DNA of 64,000 nt from Pseudopyrenochaeta lycopersici (Eukaryota; Ascomycota; Dothideomycetes; Pleosporales; Pseudopyrenochaetaceae). How positions within the stretch are numbered: position 1 is the first letter of the stretch; each line of letters begins with the position of its first letter. This document shows, one piece after another, positions 11,124 to 21,087 of this stretch. The notes beneath the pieces are model-generated. The model made no database searches. It saw nothing but the letters and a program-made list of their open reading frames with translations, and was not told where the DNA came from. The position numbers and the translations under genes were made by a program. The DNA lies in the NCBI GenBank assembly GCA_003313425.1, contig NHZP01000011.1, forward strand, positions 868,001-932,000, given 5' to 3'.

Positions 11124-12821
11124 CTAGCTAACACCACAATATACTCTGGCCTTCAAGAGAATATTGCTCGTCTCTGGATGTTCGCCCCATTCATCACCAT
11201 GTTTCTCCAGGCACGGGAAGACGCAGAAAAGGAAATTACGCTCAATGAGCGTGTCGCCGTCTTCGTCCATGACGATATTTAAGTCGTTGACTGATTCCAT
11301 TCTTCTATCGTCGAAATCGAGCCCTTCTGCGGATTGCTTACGGAAATATAGCACCTGGTATGTTGCTTTTTGAAGGGCGAGAGTACGCTGTAAATCGGCA
11401 GCGTTACTCAAAATGCCTACAAGTGCTGATTGCGCACTCGACACGAGGCTGACAGAAGTCAGCGTGAATAGCAAATGTTGGATTTCTTCTGCCAATCGGT
11501 ATAACGAGGTTTGCTGCTCTGTTTCGATTGCACGCTTGGCTTCGCAGCTCTCCAGCGCTCGGATGGTCGCTCGCCTCCACTCTCCATACTGAGCTTCGGC
11601 TCCGGTATCGCGAATGAATTCAGCACTTTGTCGGACAGCTTCCAGCGGACCTGTCCTCGGTATCCCAACCATTATGGGTTCTTCGAATACCTGCATGAGA
11701 GATTTTGAAACAACGGCTTGATACAGTGCAAGTCTATCGGTACTATTGACGAACTCAAACTCAGGAGCTATCGATATGAGCGCTCGGACAGTCTCTGGTG
11801 GAACACCGTTAAGATCTAACTTTGATCGCCTGAAGTTCGTAATAACCCACTCTCGAACACAATTTGCAAGCTGTGAGAAAGATTCCGTGAGCTCGCTGTC
11901 CGTGATCTGTGAATCTACGCGAGTGAGGGATGATATGCTGGACTTGAGTAACACGAGTTGTTGTAACCTTTCTTGTGACTCTTTCTCGGTGGTGTGTAGG
12001 CGAGAGCGTAGTTCATTCCACTCTGATTCTCTCTGTGAAGAAGGGCTTCGCCCAATACGCTCCAGATACTGTGCCTCTTGTGTGGACATTTGCTCCTGTA
12101 ACTGTATAATCCTGTAACGTAGTTCGTAGTTTTGTCGGAAAATGTCTTCCTCTGAACGATTTGATGGCCTTATATCTCTTCCATGCTCACTTGATACGTA
12201 AGACGGCGCACTTTCCGCATTCTGATGTGTCTCAGCGAGCTGGTGCCTCAGATCTTCAATTGTGTCTTGCGCTGCCTGTGCTTGGTTTCTGGTCTTGTCT
12301 AGCTCCTCTTTCAGCGAATCTTGGTCCCCTTTTGCAAGTACCAATGCTCTCTCCAGCTCCGCTACCCGGTCGCCTAGTCTTACGTCTACATTTTCTTCGC
12401 TCTTGAGGGATAATGAAGCATCGCCTTTTGGCTCCAAGTCTGCAGACGGGGCTTGTTTATCTCCCCCACTCTCTACTGAGTCTCCCCCTCCACGCCTAAG
12501 CATGTCATTGAATGGGTTTCTTCGGCGATGCACTTCGTCCTTCTTTGCGTTGGGGGCGGCTATTGCTGCTTTTGGTGGGGTGATGATCGTGGTCGACGAA
12601 GGCTTCGATGTTTTCGATATGAGCTTTGCACCGCGCTTCACACTCAGACGACTGGACAAATCTGGACGGGTCAGTTTCTTATGTGCTAGAAGCTTGTTTT
12701 CCACGCCTGCATGTAAGGACTTGCTAGGGCTCACCAGAGCTTTTCTTTTCGCCGGCCATAGCTGTGACCGAGCGTTTCCGAATTCAGGGTCGCATTTCGG
12801 AATGAACAACCATCGCAGCCT
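11124..12821 (-). CDS. Conserved Pezizomycotina coiled-coil protein, unknown function
   Basis: A long minus-strand frame encodes at least 560 residues. The N-terminal part is basic and low in complexity; the middle is a strong coiled coil (VAELERALVLAKGDQDSLKEE and following heptads); the C-terminal 250 residues form a helical domain with ITNFRRSKLDLNGVP, then a closing PCLEKHGDEWGEHPE segment. I recognise this C-terminal domain as conserved in filamentous ascomycetes but without an assigned function. The 5' end is unresolved: the frame opens after a TGA at 12830-12828 and has no ATG before about residue 103, so the true start must lie in an upstream exon, perhaps one starting MENFRQRQRARLEGEAWR near 13026. 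A partial, mutated copy of 12111-12323 lies at 15443-15621. Confidence 0.75.
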   Translation of the reverse strand, partial: RLRWLFIPKCDPEFGNARSQLWPAKRKALVSPSKSLHAGVENKLLAHKKLTRPDLSSRLSVKRGAKLISKTSKPSSTTIITPPKAAIAAPNAKKDEVHRRRNPFNDMLRRGGGDSVESGGDKQAPSADLEPKGDASLSLKSEENVDVRLGDRVAELERALVLAKGDQDSLKEELDKTRNQAQAAQDTIEDLRHQLAETHQNAESAPSYVSSEHGRDIRPSNRSEEDIFRQNYELRYRIIQLQEQMSTQEAQYLERIGRSPSSQRESEWNELRSRLHTTEKESQERLQQLVLLKSSISSLTRVDSQITDSELTESFSQLANCVREWVITNFRRSKLDLNGVPPETVRALISIAPEFEFVNSTDRLALYQAVVSKSLMQVFEEPIMVGIPRTGPLEAVRQSAEFIRDTGAEAQYGEWRRATIRALESCEAKRAIETEQQTSLYRLAEEIQHLLFTLTSVSLVSSAQSALVGILSNAADLQRTLALQKATYQVLYFRKQSAEGLDFDDRRMESVNDLNIVMDEDGDTLIERNFLFCVFPCLEKHGDEWGEHPETSNILLKARVYCGVS

Positions 12822-13205
12822 CCGATATCAAGAAAACTTCACAACACCCTCTGACGCGGGTTTCCTCAGGTCTGTGATGGGGTAATGCACGAACACGAGC
12901 GCGGGGCTGAAGCCATGGGTGGCTGACGATCATCCGAAGTGCAGCTGGACGCCTTTCGCATTTTACCGACGATCTCCAGGCTTCACCTTCAAGTCGCGCC
13001 CTCTGTCGCTGCCTGAAATTCTCCAATGCCGTTCAGGCAGACATAACAATGACCTCGAGGCCCTTCCCACGCGCGACTCCTCCTCCATGAGTATCTTTTG
13101 TCGTTTTGCAGGATTCAGCCCCGCGTTTGGGCCCGACGCGACGAGTAATACCAGCACGACAGCTCCCGTCTGAGCACAGCGCAGACGTAAATCGAGTATT
13201 AAGCG

Positions 13206-15381
13206 ATGAACAGCACATTCCTAAATAGAGGGAGCAACATTCCCTATGCTTTCAATCCATCCTCTAACGCCGGCATTGCGACTGGTGCAGGCAGCATTGC
13301 CCAGCCCAGCAATATGGAGGACAGACTGATCGTTGGCGTGGATTTTGGCACAACATACAGCGGTATGCTATAGTCATCATGTGCTGCATTTATGAGGGGC
13401 TTGGAAGTTAATCGTGTGCAGGTGTTGCTGCCGTGTATAGTGCAACTCCGGACGACATCGACATCATCAAGACATGGTCGGGCGGGAACGGTGCGCTGAA
13501 CCCCACTTGCAACCAATAATGACTCTCCAAAGCTCATGAACGCGTTCAGGAATCACATCCGACAAAGTTCCAACTGAGATTGGCTACACTGAGGCCCCTC
13601 CGCAGAACGGATCAAACTCCTCGCTAGACGCTGCTGCAAAGCCAGCACAAACGATAAAATGGGGATTCCAGTTCAAGCCCGAAGAGACACGCCTCAAGTG
13701 CATAAAATTGTTCCTCGACCGAAATCAAAAGCTACCACACTTTGTATCCCCTCTCGAGACCGCCGCGCAGCTCCGCAAATATGATAAGACGGTTATGGAA
13801 GCAACTTCGGATTACTTGTCGCAAATATACAAACACACAATGGAAACATTAACAAGAAGATATGGCGAAACATTCATGGGCATGACGAAAGTCCAGTTTG
13901 TTCTGACAGTACCTGCCGTATGGTCAGATTCGGCAAAGGATGCTACATTGAAGGCAGCGGAGAGGGCGGGCATGGGAAACCGACACGAGTTGAAGCTTAT
14001 TTCAGAGCCCGAGGCCGCTGCTGTCTATACGCTCAAGGCTATACAACCGAATCATTTGCAAATTGGAGATAATTTTATTGTCTGCGACGCTGGTAAGAAG
14101 AGTCGATGGTCGTTGTACGAAAAGCTTACACTAACGTTATATAGGCGGCGGTACTGTTGACTTGATAGCGTACAAGATCACCCAGCTGAATCCTCTCCGC
14201 GTCGAGGAGAGCGCTGTTGGCACGGGTAAATACACATACACATTTTGCTTGAGAGACAAGTACTGATTTGTTACCCCAGGCGGGCTTTGCGGTTCAGCGT
14301 TTCTCAATTACCGTTTCGAAGACCATGTCAAGCAGCGCATAGGTACTGAACGCTATCATTGGATGCGCGAGAAGAAGGCAAAAACGTGGAATATGGGCTT
14401 GAAGTATTTCGAAGAGTTCGTGAAGCGGAATTTCAACGAAGAAGAGCATACCGAAGTCAACGTCCCCTTTCCAGGACTGCCAGACGATGAGGAAGCAGGT
14501 CTCGACTCAGGCTTCCTAATTATGACCGCCGAGCAGGTCAAAGAAATTTTTGATCCCGTAATCCAAGAGGTAATACACTTGGTAGAAGGACAGGTGAATA
14601 GTATACGAGCAAAAGGCGGGCTAGTATGTGGAATTGTGCTAGTTGGCGGATTTGGACAGAGCAACTACTTGTATGGCCGCATGAAGTCACATTTCAATAG
14701 CGCGCCTCCGCCGCCGTATACTGAAAGACCGACACACGCTATTGCGCTAAGCGCGCCACAATCGGTCGAAATCTATCATCCTATACATGCATGGACGGCA
14801 GTTGTGAGAGGAGCAGTGCTAAGAGGCTTAGAGGGCAACATGGTGATTAGCAGAAGATCTCGATGGCATTATGGGACGAGCTATGCCACCGTCTTCGACG
14901 AAGCAAAACACCCGATATCAGACCGTTATTGGAGTCCGCTCTGGGAAAGATGGATGGTCAGCGATCGTATGCAGTGGCATATTGCCAAGGTATTGACATC
15001 TTGAAGAGTCCAAAGTTCAAGTAATATTCATACTGACACCTACACTAGGGCGCACAGGTCTCCGAATCAACCCCTATATCCTTCCACTACACACGTAACT
15101 TTCGGCCAGGCCAATCTCTCATCGTTGAAGACGATCTCATCGCTTGCGAAATCGACGCCGCACCTGATTCCTTCCGCAAAGGCCTTATCAACGTTTGTAC
15201 ACTCACAACAGACTTGAACACGGTACCCAAGTCATTGTTTACGAGACTGACGACAACGAAAGGTGTCGAGTTTGATAATTTAGATTTTACGCTCGATATG
15301 CGGATCGAGAGTGCGGGATTAGTGTTCGAGCTCAAGGTAGATGGAGTGAGGTACGGAAGTGTGCAGGCGAAGTTCCATTGA
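13206..15381 (+). CDS. Hsp70-like actin-fold ATPase
   Basis: Six exons (13206-13362, 13422-13490, 13550-14092, 14145-14225, 14280-14989, 15049-15381) give 630 residues. The protein has the Hsp70/actin ATPase signatures: phosphate-1 motif IVGVDFGTTYSG, connect region ISEPEAAAVYTLK, phosphate-2 motif CDAGGGTVDLIAYK and adenosine motif VLVGGFGQSNYLYGRM. The region after the ATPase core is unlike the DnaK substrate-binding domain, so this belongs to the divergent fungal Hsp70-like group (comparable to HSPA12) rather than to canonical chaperones. Client and role are unknown. Two starts are possible: ATG at 13206, or the in-frame ATG at 13314 just before EDRLIVGVDFG. The upstream neighbour is the divergent coiled-coil gene. 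Confidence 0.9.
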
Positions 15382-15442
15382 CTGAGTAGCTGAATAAACC
15401 CAATCGCAACGGAGCTTAGACATTTTCTCCTATACATATAAT

Positions 15443-15621
15443 CCTATAGCGTAATCTATAGTTTTATTAGAAAATGTCTTCCTCTAAACAATCTGATAGC
15501 AAAATATCTCTTCCATGCTTACTTAATATGCAAGATGGCGCACTTTCCGCATTCTGATTATGTCCTGCTCTGCCTGCGTTTAGTTTCTAGTCTTTTCTAG
15601 CTCCTCTTTCAGCGAATCTTG
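15443..15621. repeat. RIP-like partial duplicate of the coiled-coil gene
   Basis: This stretch aligns with 12111-12323, inside the coiled-coil gene, in the same orientation. Exact anchors include AAAATGTCTTCCTCT, GGCGCACTTTCCGCATTCTG and AGCTCCTCTTTCAGCGAATC. The copy lacks about 34 bp in the middle. Most of the substitutions I can line up are transitions in which the copy has A for G or T for C (for example GTTTTGTCGG against GTTTTATTAG). No coding potential remains. Confidence 0.8.
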
Positions 15622-15662
15622 CTCACATTTCAGCACACCCCCACCACCTGAACGCAATGTAG

Positions 15663-16162
15663 TCAATCCAAACCATAGCATAGATTTGGAGTTGCTTGTA
15701 TCCGTTCTCTTGCTAAGACTTCGGCTTGAGCCTTCACAAAATAGTGAAGGGAGAAACCCGGGAGGCCCTCCTGGAGATTCGGTTCACTCTCGGTCATTTT
15801 CCAGAGTTCAGCTAGGATCTCGTGAAGCACAGGAGTTGGTAGCGCTTGTGGGTCGTTGATGCCGCGGCACTGGCCAGTGTCTGCAAGCCGGTCGATATCT
15901 CACGAAGCGCCTCGGTGAGAGACTCCCCATTCGGAATCATTGCCACCGCTAATGCTCCAACGACCCTCTCTACTGACTTCAGGCTTTCTGAATTATTAGC
16001 CATGTACATGACAGAACCCAATATCTCTTCCACGCGAGGTAAGATCCGGTCGCGTTTGCCAAGCCCCACGTAAAGAGCTAGAATGAGAGAGAAAATCGTG
16101 AAAAGGCTACCGAGAAGCGTCAAGATTACTGTAGAAAAAAAGGCGGGAGACGAATCCATCAT
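15663..16162 (-). CDS. Small single-pass membrane protein, unknown function
   Basis: Two exons are inferred: 16162-15904 and 15844-15663, joined over a 59-nt intron with a strong GTGAGA donor, giving 146 residues. The start is MMDSSPAFFSTVILTLL, and the N-terminal third is a single hydrophobic helix (VILTLLGSLFTIFSLILALYV). A soluble helical region follows (RILPRVEEILGSVMYMANN; then after the junction PTPVLHEILAELWKMTE). Without the splice, the first frame would end at 15812. No family was recognised. It is convergent with the Hsp70-like gene, and the RIP-like repeat lies between their 3' ends. Confidence 0.55.
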
Positions 16163-17001
16163 AGTCAAAGGGCAGGCAAAGTTGAGACGAAGAAACAAAG
16201 TGACAGGGGACAGTCCTGGTGAAAGAAGAAGATGAAGAGACCAAGCGAAGGAACGACCGAACATTTTCTGGTATTAGCCTAGATAAGCAGTTGCCAAATC
16301 CGGGTCAGGGAGGAAATTTTGTACGATGTGGGAGGCAACTGAGCCCAGACGTCGTTGCATATGATATGGAAGCTACATGGCAGGAAGTTCATGGCATCAA
16401 TCCAGAACTATCTACCCATTCGCCAAGAGTCCTACTTGCAACATCAATAGCTTTATCTAAATACACATGCCTTTTACATGCTTTCCTCAATTCTAGCTAG
16501 CTAGCAGATAGCTTCTGATAAGTCAATGTCCTTGCCGGTTTAGGCTGATCACTTCTACTATACGGCACGTATTGCAGTTGCCAGCCTTCTTGAAGAACGG
16601 CAGTCTCTGCGCGAAGGAAAGAGAGATATTGTACAGAAGGAAAACGTCCATGACCACCTTGCAGTATATAACGCTGCGTTCGTGCCATTACCTCCATCTC
16701 TCCAATGGCCGACTTTTCTTGCAATATATTTCATCTCCGATCTTTATAACATCTTTTCTAAGAACAAGAACCTTAGAGTCACATCTTTGCCCCTCTTTTC
16801 CTCGTACTGCATCGCCCTTTTGTGTCCCATCGCAACAACTGCAGTGGTCCCCGATTCCATTTCGATCACGGTCCCACCATACCGCTGACCGCTGCGAATG
16901 ACTGCCTATCTCGAACGAACACGTCCGAGTTTAGCATATATCCGTTGGGGGGAGGCAAGCTGTCGGCATACTTAGAACGCGGGTGGAGTGAAGCGCCCCT
17001 T

Positions 17002-17203
17002 CGGGGGCATTTGTTACGATCTGAGGCTTCGGCCTGTGATGACAAGCATTTCTCTGACCGCAAAAAGTCGTCCTGCATAGCTTGCTAACACCGCGCAATC
17101 TCCACAGGCCACCTTGACTGGTTTCAGACCTCAGTTCAATCTGTCAGCGACAAGTTGTCATCACTGGTCTCCTTGGGGGCATTTGTTACGAGCTCAGGTT
17201 CCT
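17002..17203. repeat. Paired LTR-like ends (GGGGGCATTTGTTACGA)
   Basis: The 17-mer GGGGGCATTTGTTACGA occurs at about 17004 and again at about 17175, each followed by similar sequence (TCTGAGGCT versus GCTCAGGTT). A G-rich tract followed by TGTTAC resembles a polypurine tract joined to the 5' edge of a retrotransposon LTR. No integrase or reverse transcriptase frame was seen nearby, so this is at most a solo-LTR or element debris. Confidence 0.3.
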
Positions 17204-17652
17204 TGAGATGCGATGCATGGGCGGGTAGACAGTTTTATAACGTGCTGTTAGACTTGGTAGGAGAAAGTACGGATTGTTGACGAATCTAGGCTACTCAGAG
17301 CCACGGTTGAGACAAGGTCCTGCTTGTTGCTTGGCATACTTAATTAAAATGAACTATGGTTGTCAATGATCAAGTTCTTCTGCTTCTTTCTCCCATGACT
17401 TACTTGCCTTTGCACAGGTTCCGGAGCCGGAACTAAAATATTATCTGTAGAAGCCTGTGGCAATGAACAGTTAATGTGACTGGGCTAAACCTCTTGAAGG
17501 AGAAAACACGGTTATCCTACTCTCCAGAGCTACTCAAGAACCTCCTGAGCACAAAATCCTGTGCACAACGGTAATTATCGCGCTCTGGGTTTCATTTTAC
17601 TAATTACAGTAAATTTTGTGGTATTTGTGCCGAACGAACAGGAGACTACCGG

Positions 17653-17709
17653 GCTTCCCGTCCGCTCAGCCATATACAACCAGTGTACCGGCGGCTTAGT
17701 AGTTAGGTG
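17653..17709. repeat. Dispersed decayed repeat, copy A
   Basis: This 57-bp core beginning GCTTCCCGTCCGCTCAGCCA matches 23311-23367 in the same orientation with about eight substitutions. Nearly all have C or G here against T or A in the other copy. Similarity weakens but appears to continue for some 60 bp further. Confidence 0.75.
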
Positions 17710-17755
17710 GATGGCTACTAGCAAATCCCCGATTTTGTATGTTTCCTGCCCATTT

Positions 17756-17974
17756 TCAGTGTCGGAAGATGCGTTTTAGAGACTCTTCTGAAGTTTTCAT
17801 CTTAAGAGCTTCGAGAACGAGGCATGGAGCGGGGCGGGTACTCTGGGTCCAGTGTTGGAGTCGAAGCTCAGAGGGTAGTGGATAACCCAGAGAATGATAG
17901 TAAGGCTGGGCGAATTGACTCTGGTAAAGGCTGCGAGGAGTATGAAACATGAGGTTCGGTTCAAATGGATGCAC
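17756..17974 (-). pseudogene. 2EXR (F-box-like) domain protein remnant
   Basis: This 72-codon minus frame includes LGYPLPSELRLQHWTQSTRP, which resembles the conserved FPxLPxELRLxIW core of fungal 2EXR-domain proteins, followed by APCLVLEALKMKT. The frame stops at 17756, far short of a full 2EXR protein of several hundred residues. It lies next to the dispersed repeat, suggesting it is debris of a duplicated gene. Confidence 0.4.
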
Positions 17975-19525
17975 ATGAAAGTGTTATGCCCAACGCCCGA
18001 TATCAGCCACTTTTGAGATGGTTTAATGGCAACGGTTTGTATTTGGAGCGTACTGGTCTTCTATGGCATCAAAATTTGTATAGCATATTATTTGAAGAGA
18101 GGAACTCTTTGCCCGCAGGGATATTTGTGACTGTAGAGCTAGTGGATAGTGCCTTTACTACGGTGCCGCTATCGACTTCAAGAAAGCGGCTTGGGCCCTT
18201 GGCACCACTTACATTATACACGTGAAGGATTGGGAACTGTATCGGGTTCTCAGTATCTAGGGATGGTTGCAAAGATTTTAATATGTGCGGGGAAAACCAG
18301 AATATTTGCATGGATAGAGGCAAGGGCAGGATGCACAGAATAAACAAGGACACTGGCAATAAATCCTGCTACCGTACCAAAGAACGCGACCATGAGAAGC
18401 AGTGCTCTGGAGGATACAAAATGGATGTATGGATAAAGACAGATAAGATCGCATACAATTGGTCGGCAGATGGGATCAACCCAGCTTCCAATTTTCGAAG
18501 AAATCAAAAACCTCTCAGAATCCCAAATCCCTCTCCATTGGCTAGAGCATGAAAGTCGAAAATAAGCAGGAGTGACTCTGTTTTATGGACGTCAGTGAGT
18601 GCTAAGTAGCGGCATATTATGTCGTTCAAATGGTTAAACAGTGACATGTTGCAGTGACACCTGCCTCTAGCACCGGTGTGAGCACTTCTCTGAAACAGAA
18701 AGTGTTATGGGGCAATTCACTTAATTTCAACCAATATTACCGAAAACTCCAACGCGGCTGCGGAAGATTAAACTCAGAACGACTTTATCATGTTATTGTC
18801 CAGTCTTGTTGGTCGCGAGGTATGCGATACCCTGTGCATAAGTGATGGTAGCTCTTTGTGTACCCACTCATCGATGCAATACCCAGGTTGGCTTACGTCC
18901 TCAACTTCGATCCTCGTATTCTCGCGCGTAGTGTAATCTCATCAGCAACTGCATTTATTAATTGTCTGGCGCTTAGGCCTTCTCCACATTTCGATGCGGC
19001 CGACGCTACCAGTGATAAAAGTGTAGATTTAGTAGTATGTTGTATTGCTACCACATGAACGAACAGCAAGCCTTGTGTGTGATTGCCTATGGCGTATATA
19101 AATGGGTAGATAAATCTTGAAATTATAATCCTAAAAGCAGCAAGGTGACAGCTATTCGGTGCACAGAGATTTGAAGCAAACCCAGTAGCCGAACAAAACC
19201 TAGTGCGTAGACGTACCTGGTGCTACAGCATTCGCGGACCAGAAGTTATCATAAAGCAGAATATTTGTCTCCAGCTTAATTTCATCGGCAATCTTATATA
19301 AAATTCCTCTACTCCGTCATGTCAGCCTATGGCTAGGCGGGCTGGTCTCATATGTCTGTGATGCATCGCCTCATTGATTAAGTCGAAGCCGATTGCTCCT
19401 TACCTTATTCTTCAATACTATTGTGCATATATCGGGCTTCCAATATTTAGATCTAGCTCTCGTGCCGTCATATTCATCCCGTTATAGAGAGTGCAAAGAC
19501 TCGATTTACAGCCATCGGCTCAGAG

Positions 19526-21087
19526 CTAGGTGTATAAACCCCAGTGTGTATTATGTACTCTATTATCATAATATTGCCGTCTTCGCTCTTTTTCGTTATC
19601 GCGATAAGTTGATGCTTCACTTTCCACAGCATCACTCCCGGACAGCCACGGATCTCTGAGAAGCTCAGAGGCAGGCTTTCGATTTTCCGGAAGCCATTGA
19701 AGCATTGAATTTACGAACCGAAGAAACAAGTCTTTGTTCCCGCCGCTAAGGGTTGATACTGATTTTTCGAGAGAAATTTGCGGCACAGACCTTCCTCCAG
19801 CGCCCTTCCAACCTCCTATGATAATTTAGCTAAGCCAAAAGGTAAGAATAAACACATATTGCTCACCTTGCTCGTCAAAGACGTTCTTTGTAACACCACT
19901 CCTTTGTATATATTCTAAGGGAGGCAATCCGACATATGCTACCATTTCAGCGACGTGGTCTGTTGCTGAAGTGTTCTGATTTTTGTCTGTTGCATTGAAC
20001 AAATGTTTATTCTCAAATAAATCCCAGGTCTTATTCTTATCGTCAGTAAGTACAAATAGAGAAAAAAGGTAGAAATCAATGAACAATTTACTTACCAGGG
20101 CTGCGACACTCCATATGTCAATACTCGAATTCCGTTCCATATCAAACAAGACCTCTGGCGCACGGTACAACTCAGGTTGAACAAGGCCTTTATGGAATTT
20201 GCCAATACGAGTCTCTCCAAAGCCACAAAGAACAGGTTGGCCCCATAGAGAGTCTTTAGGAAGGCCAAGTTTATAAGAACCATATATTGTATGGACACCG
20301 TTGACAACTTTCCTTGGGGATGGAGTTTCCGCCTCAGCTTCTTCAATATTGGCAAGTAAAGACTGGTCGACCACTGTTAACATAATGTTTGATGGGTTAA
20401 TATCTAGTTTCAATTGTCAGCAAAAGAAAAGACATAAAATTGCGCAGGTTTACCTGTGTGTACCACTGCTGCTTCGTCATGAAGAAATGAAAGGGCCTTT
20501 AGCAGATTTGACAGAGTCCATTTCATGAGCGGTTCGTTCAGTTTGTGTGACTGATTCATGTACTGAAGCTCTCGGATAGTCATGTGCATTGGAGGATGAA
20601 CGAGACACAGGTGTTGGCCGTTTGGACCAGAGATTTCAAATGTCCCAAGGAGACCGCGAATAAAAGATTTCCCAGGGTGCTGAGAGTTCAGTGAACTGAT
20701 GTGGCTGTAGAAATGCAACTCTCGATGAACTCGCGAGGTCCAATTGTCGGCATCTCGAGTGCAGACCTTTATGGTGACATAGCTGGCATCCCTTCATTGT
20801 AGTATTAGAGAACATAAAGCTAAAGATCATCATTCAACGTACTTAATGCTACGACAAAGCCAGGCTGTAGAGTGTGCACCGTAACCCAATTTCGCTAGTA
20901 CCTTGTAGCTTGAGTCGAGGGTTTGACCAATATGAACAGGGTAGAACTGATGAGGGCGGTACCAAGGGAGGCACTCCTCTTCGAAAGGTCGTTCAGGGTC
21001 CATTCTTGCCGTGTGAAGTCGTGACAGATGAGTTCTGTATAACGGTCGCAGTTGGTGGAGGCGAATTTCATGAACATGTTTAAACAT
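19526..21087 (-). CDS. SRPK-like protein kinase with altered DFG motif
   Basis: Five exons (21087-20843, 20791-20454, 20403-20096, about 20029-19867, 19815-19526) give about 447 residues of the fungal SRPK-like family. The N-terminal EECLPWYRPHQFYPVHIGQ lead-in is typical, followed by the Gly loop KLGYGAHSTAW, the lysine motif VTIKV, the catalytic loop VVHTDINPSNIML and the YRAPEVLF activation-segment end. The magnesium-binding DFG motif reads CGFGETRIG, with a GGC glycine codon at 20224-20222 in place of aspartate. This should impair catalysis. All exons remain open, so the gene is not simply dead. The fourth acceptor is ambiguous by 6 nt, adding or removing two residues. A second Met at MDPERPFEE is a plausible alternative start. 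Confidence 0.85.

Larger units (their letters stand above)
16163..19525. other. Repeat-rich, gene-poor segment
   Basis: No intact gene was identified in about 3.4 kb. It holds two LTR-like short repeats near 17.0-17.2 kb, the first copy of a dispersed decayed repeat at 17653-17709, and a 2EXR-domain remnant at 17756-17974. A minus-strand frame at 18250-18507 has one hydrophobic helix (LLLMVAFFGTVAGFIASVLV), but no start or family could be supported. A further minus frame at 16497-16724 looks weakly coding and is unassigned. Confidence 0.5.

Noticed and set aside
15812..15904. Frameshift in the small membrane protein gene
   Set aside because: A 59-nt intron with a GTGAGA donor joins the two frames cleanly, so no frameshift is needed.
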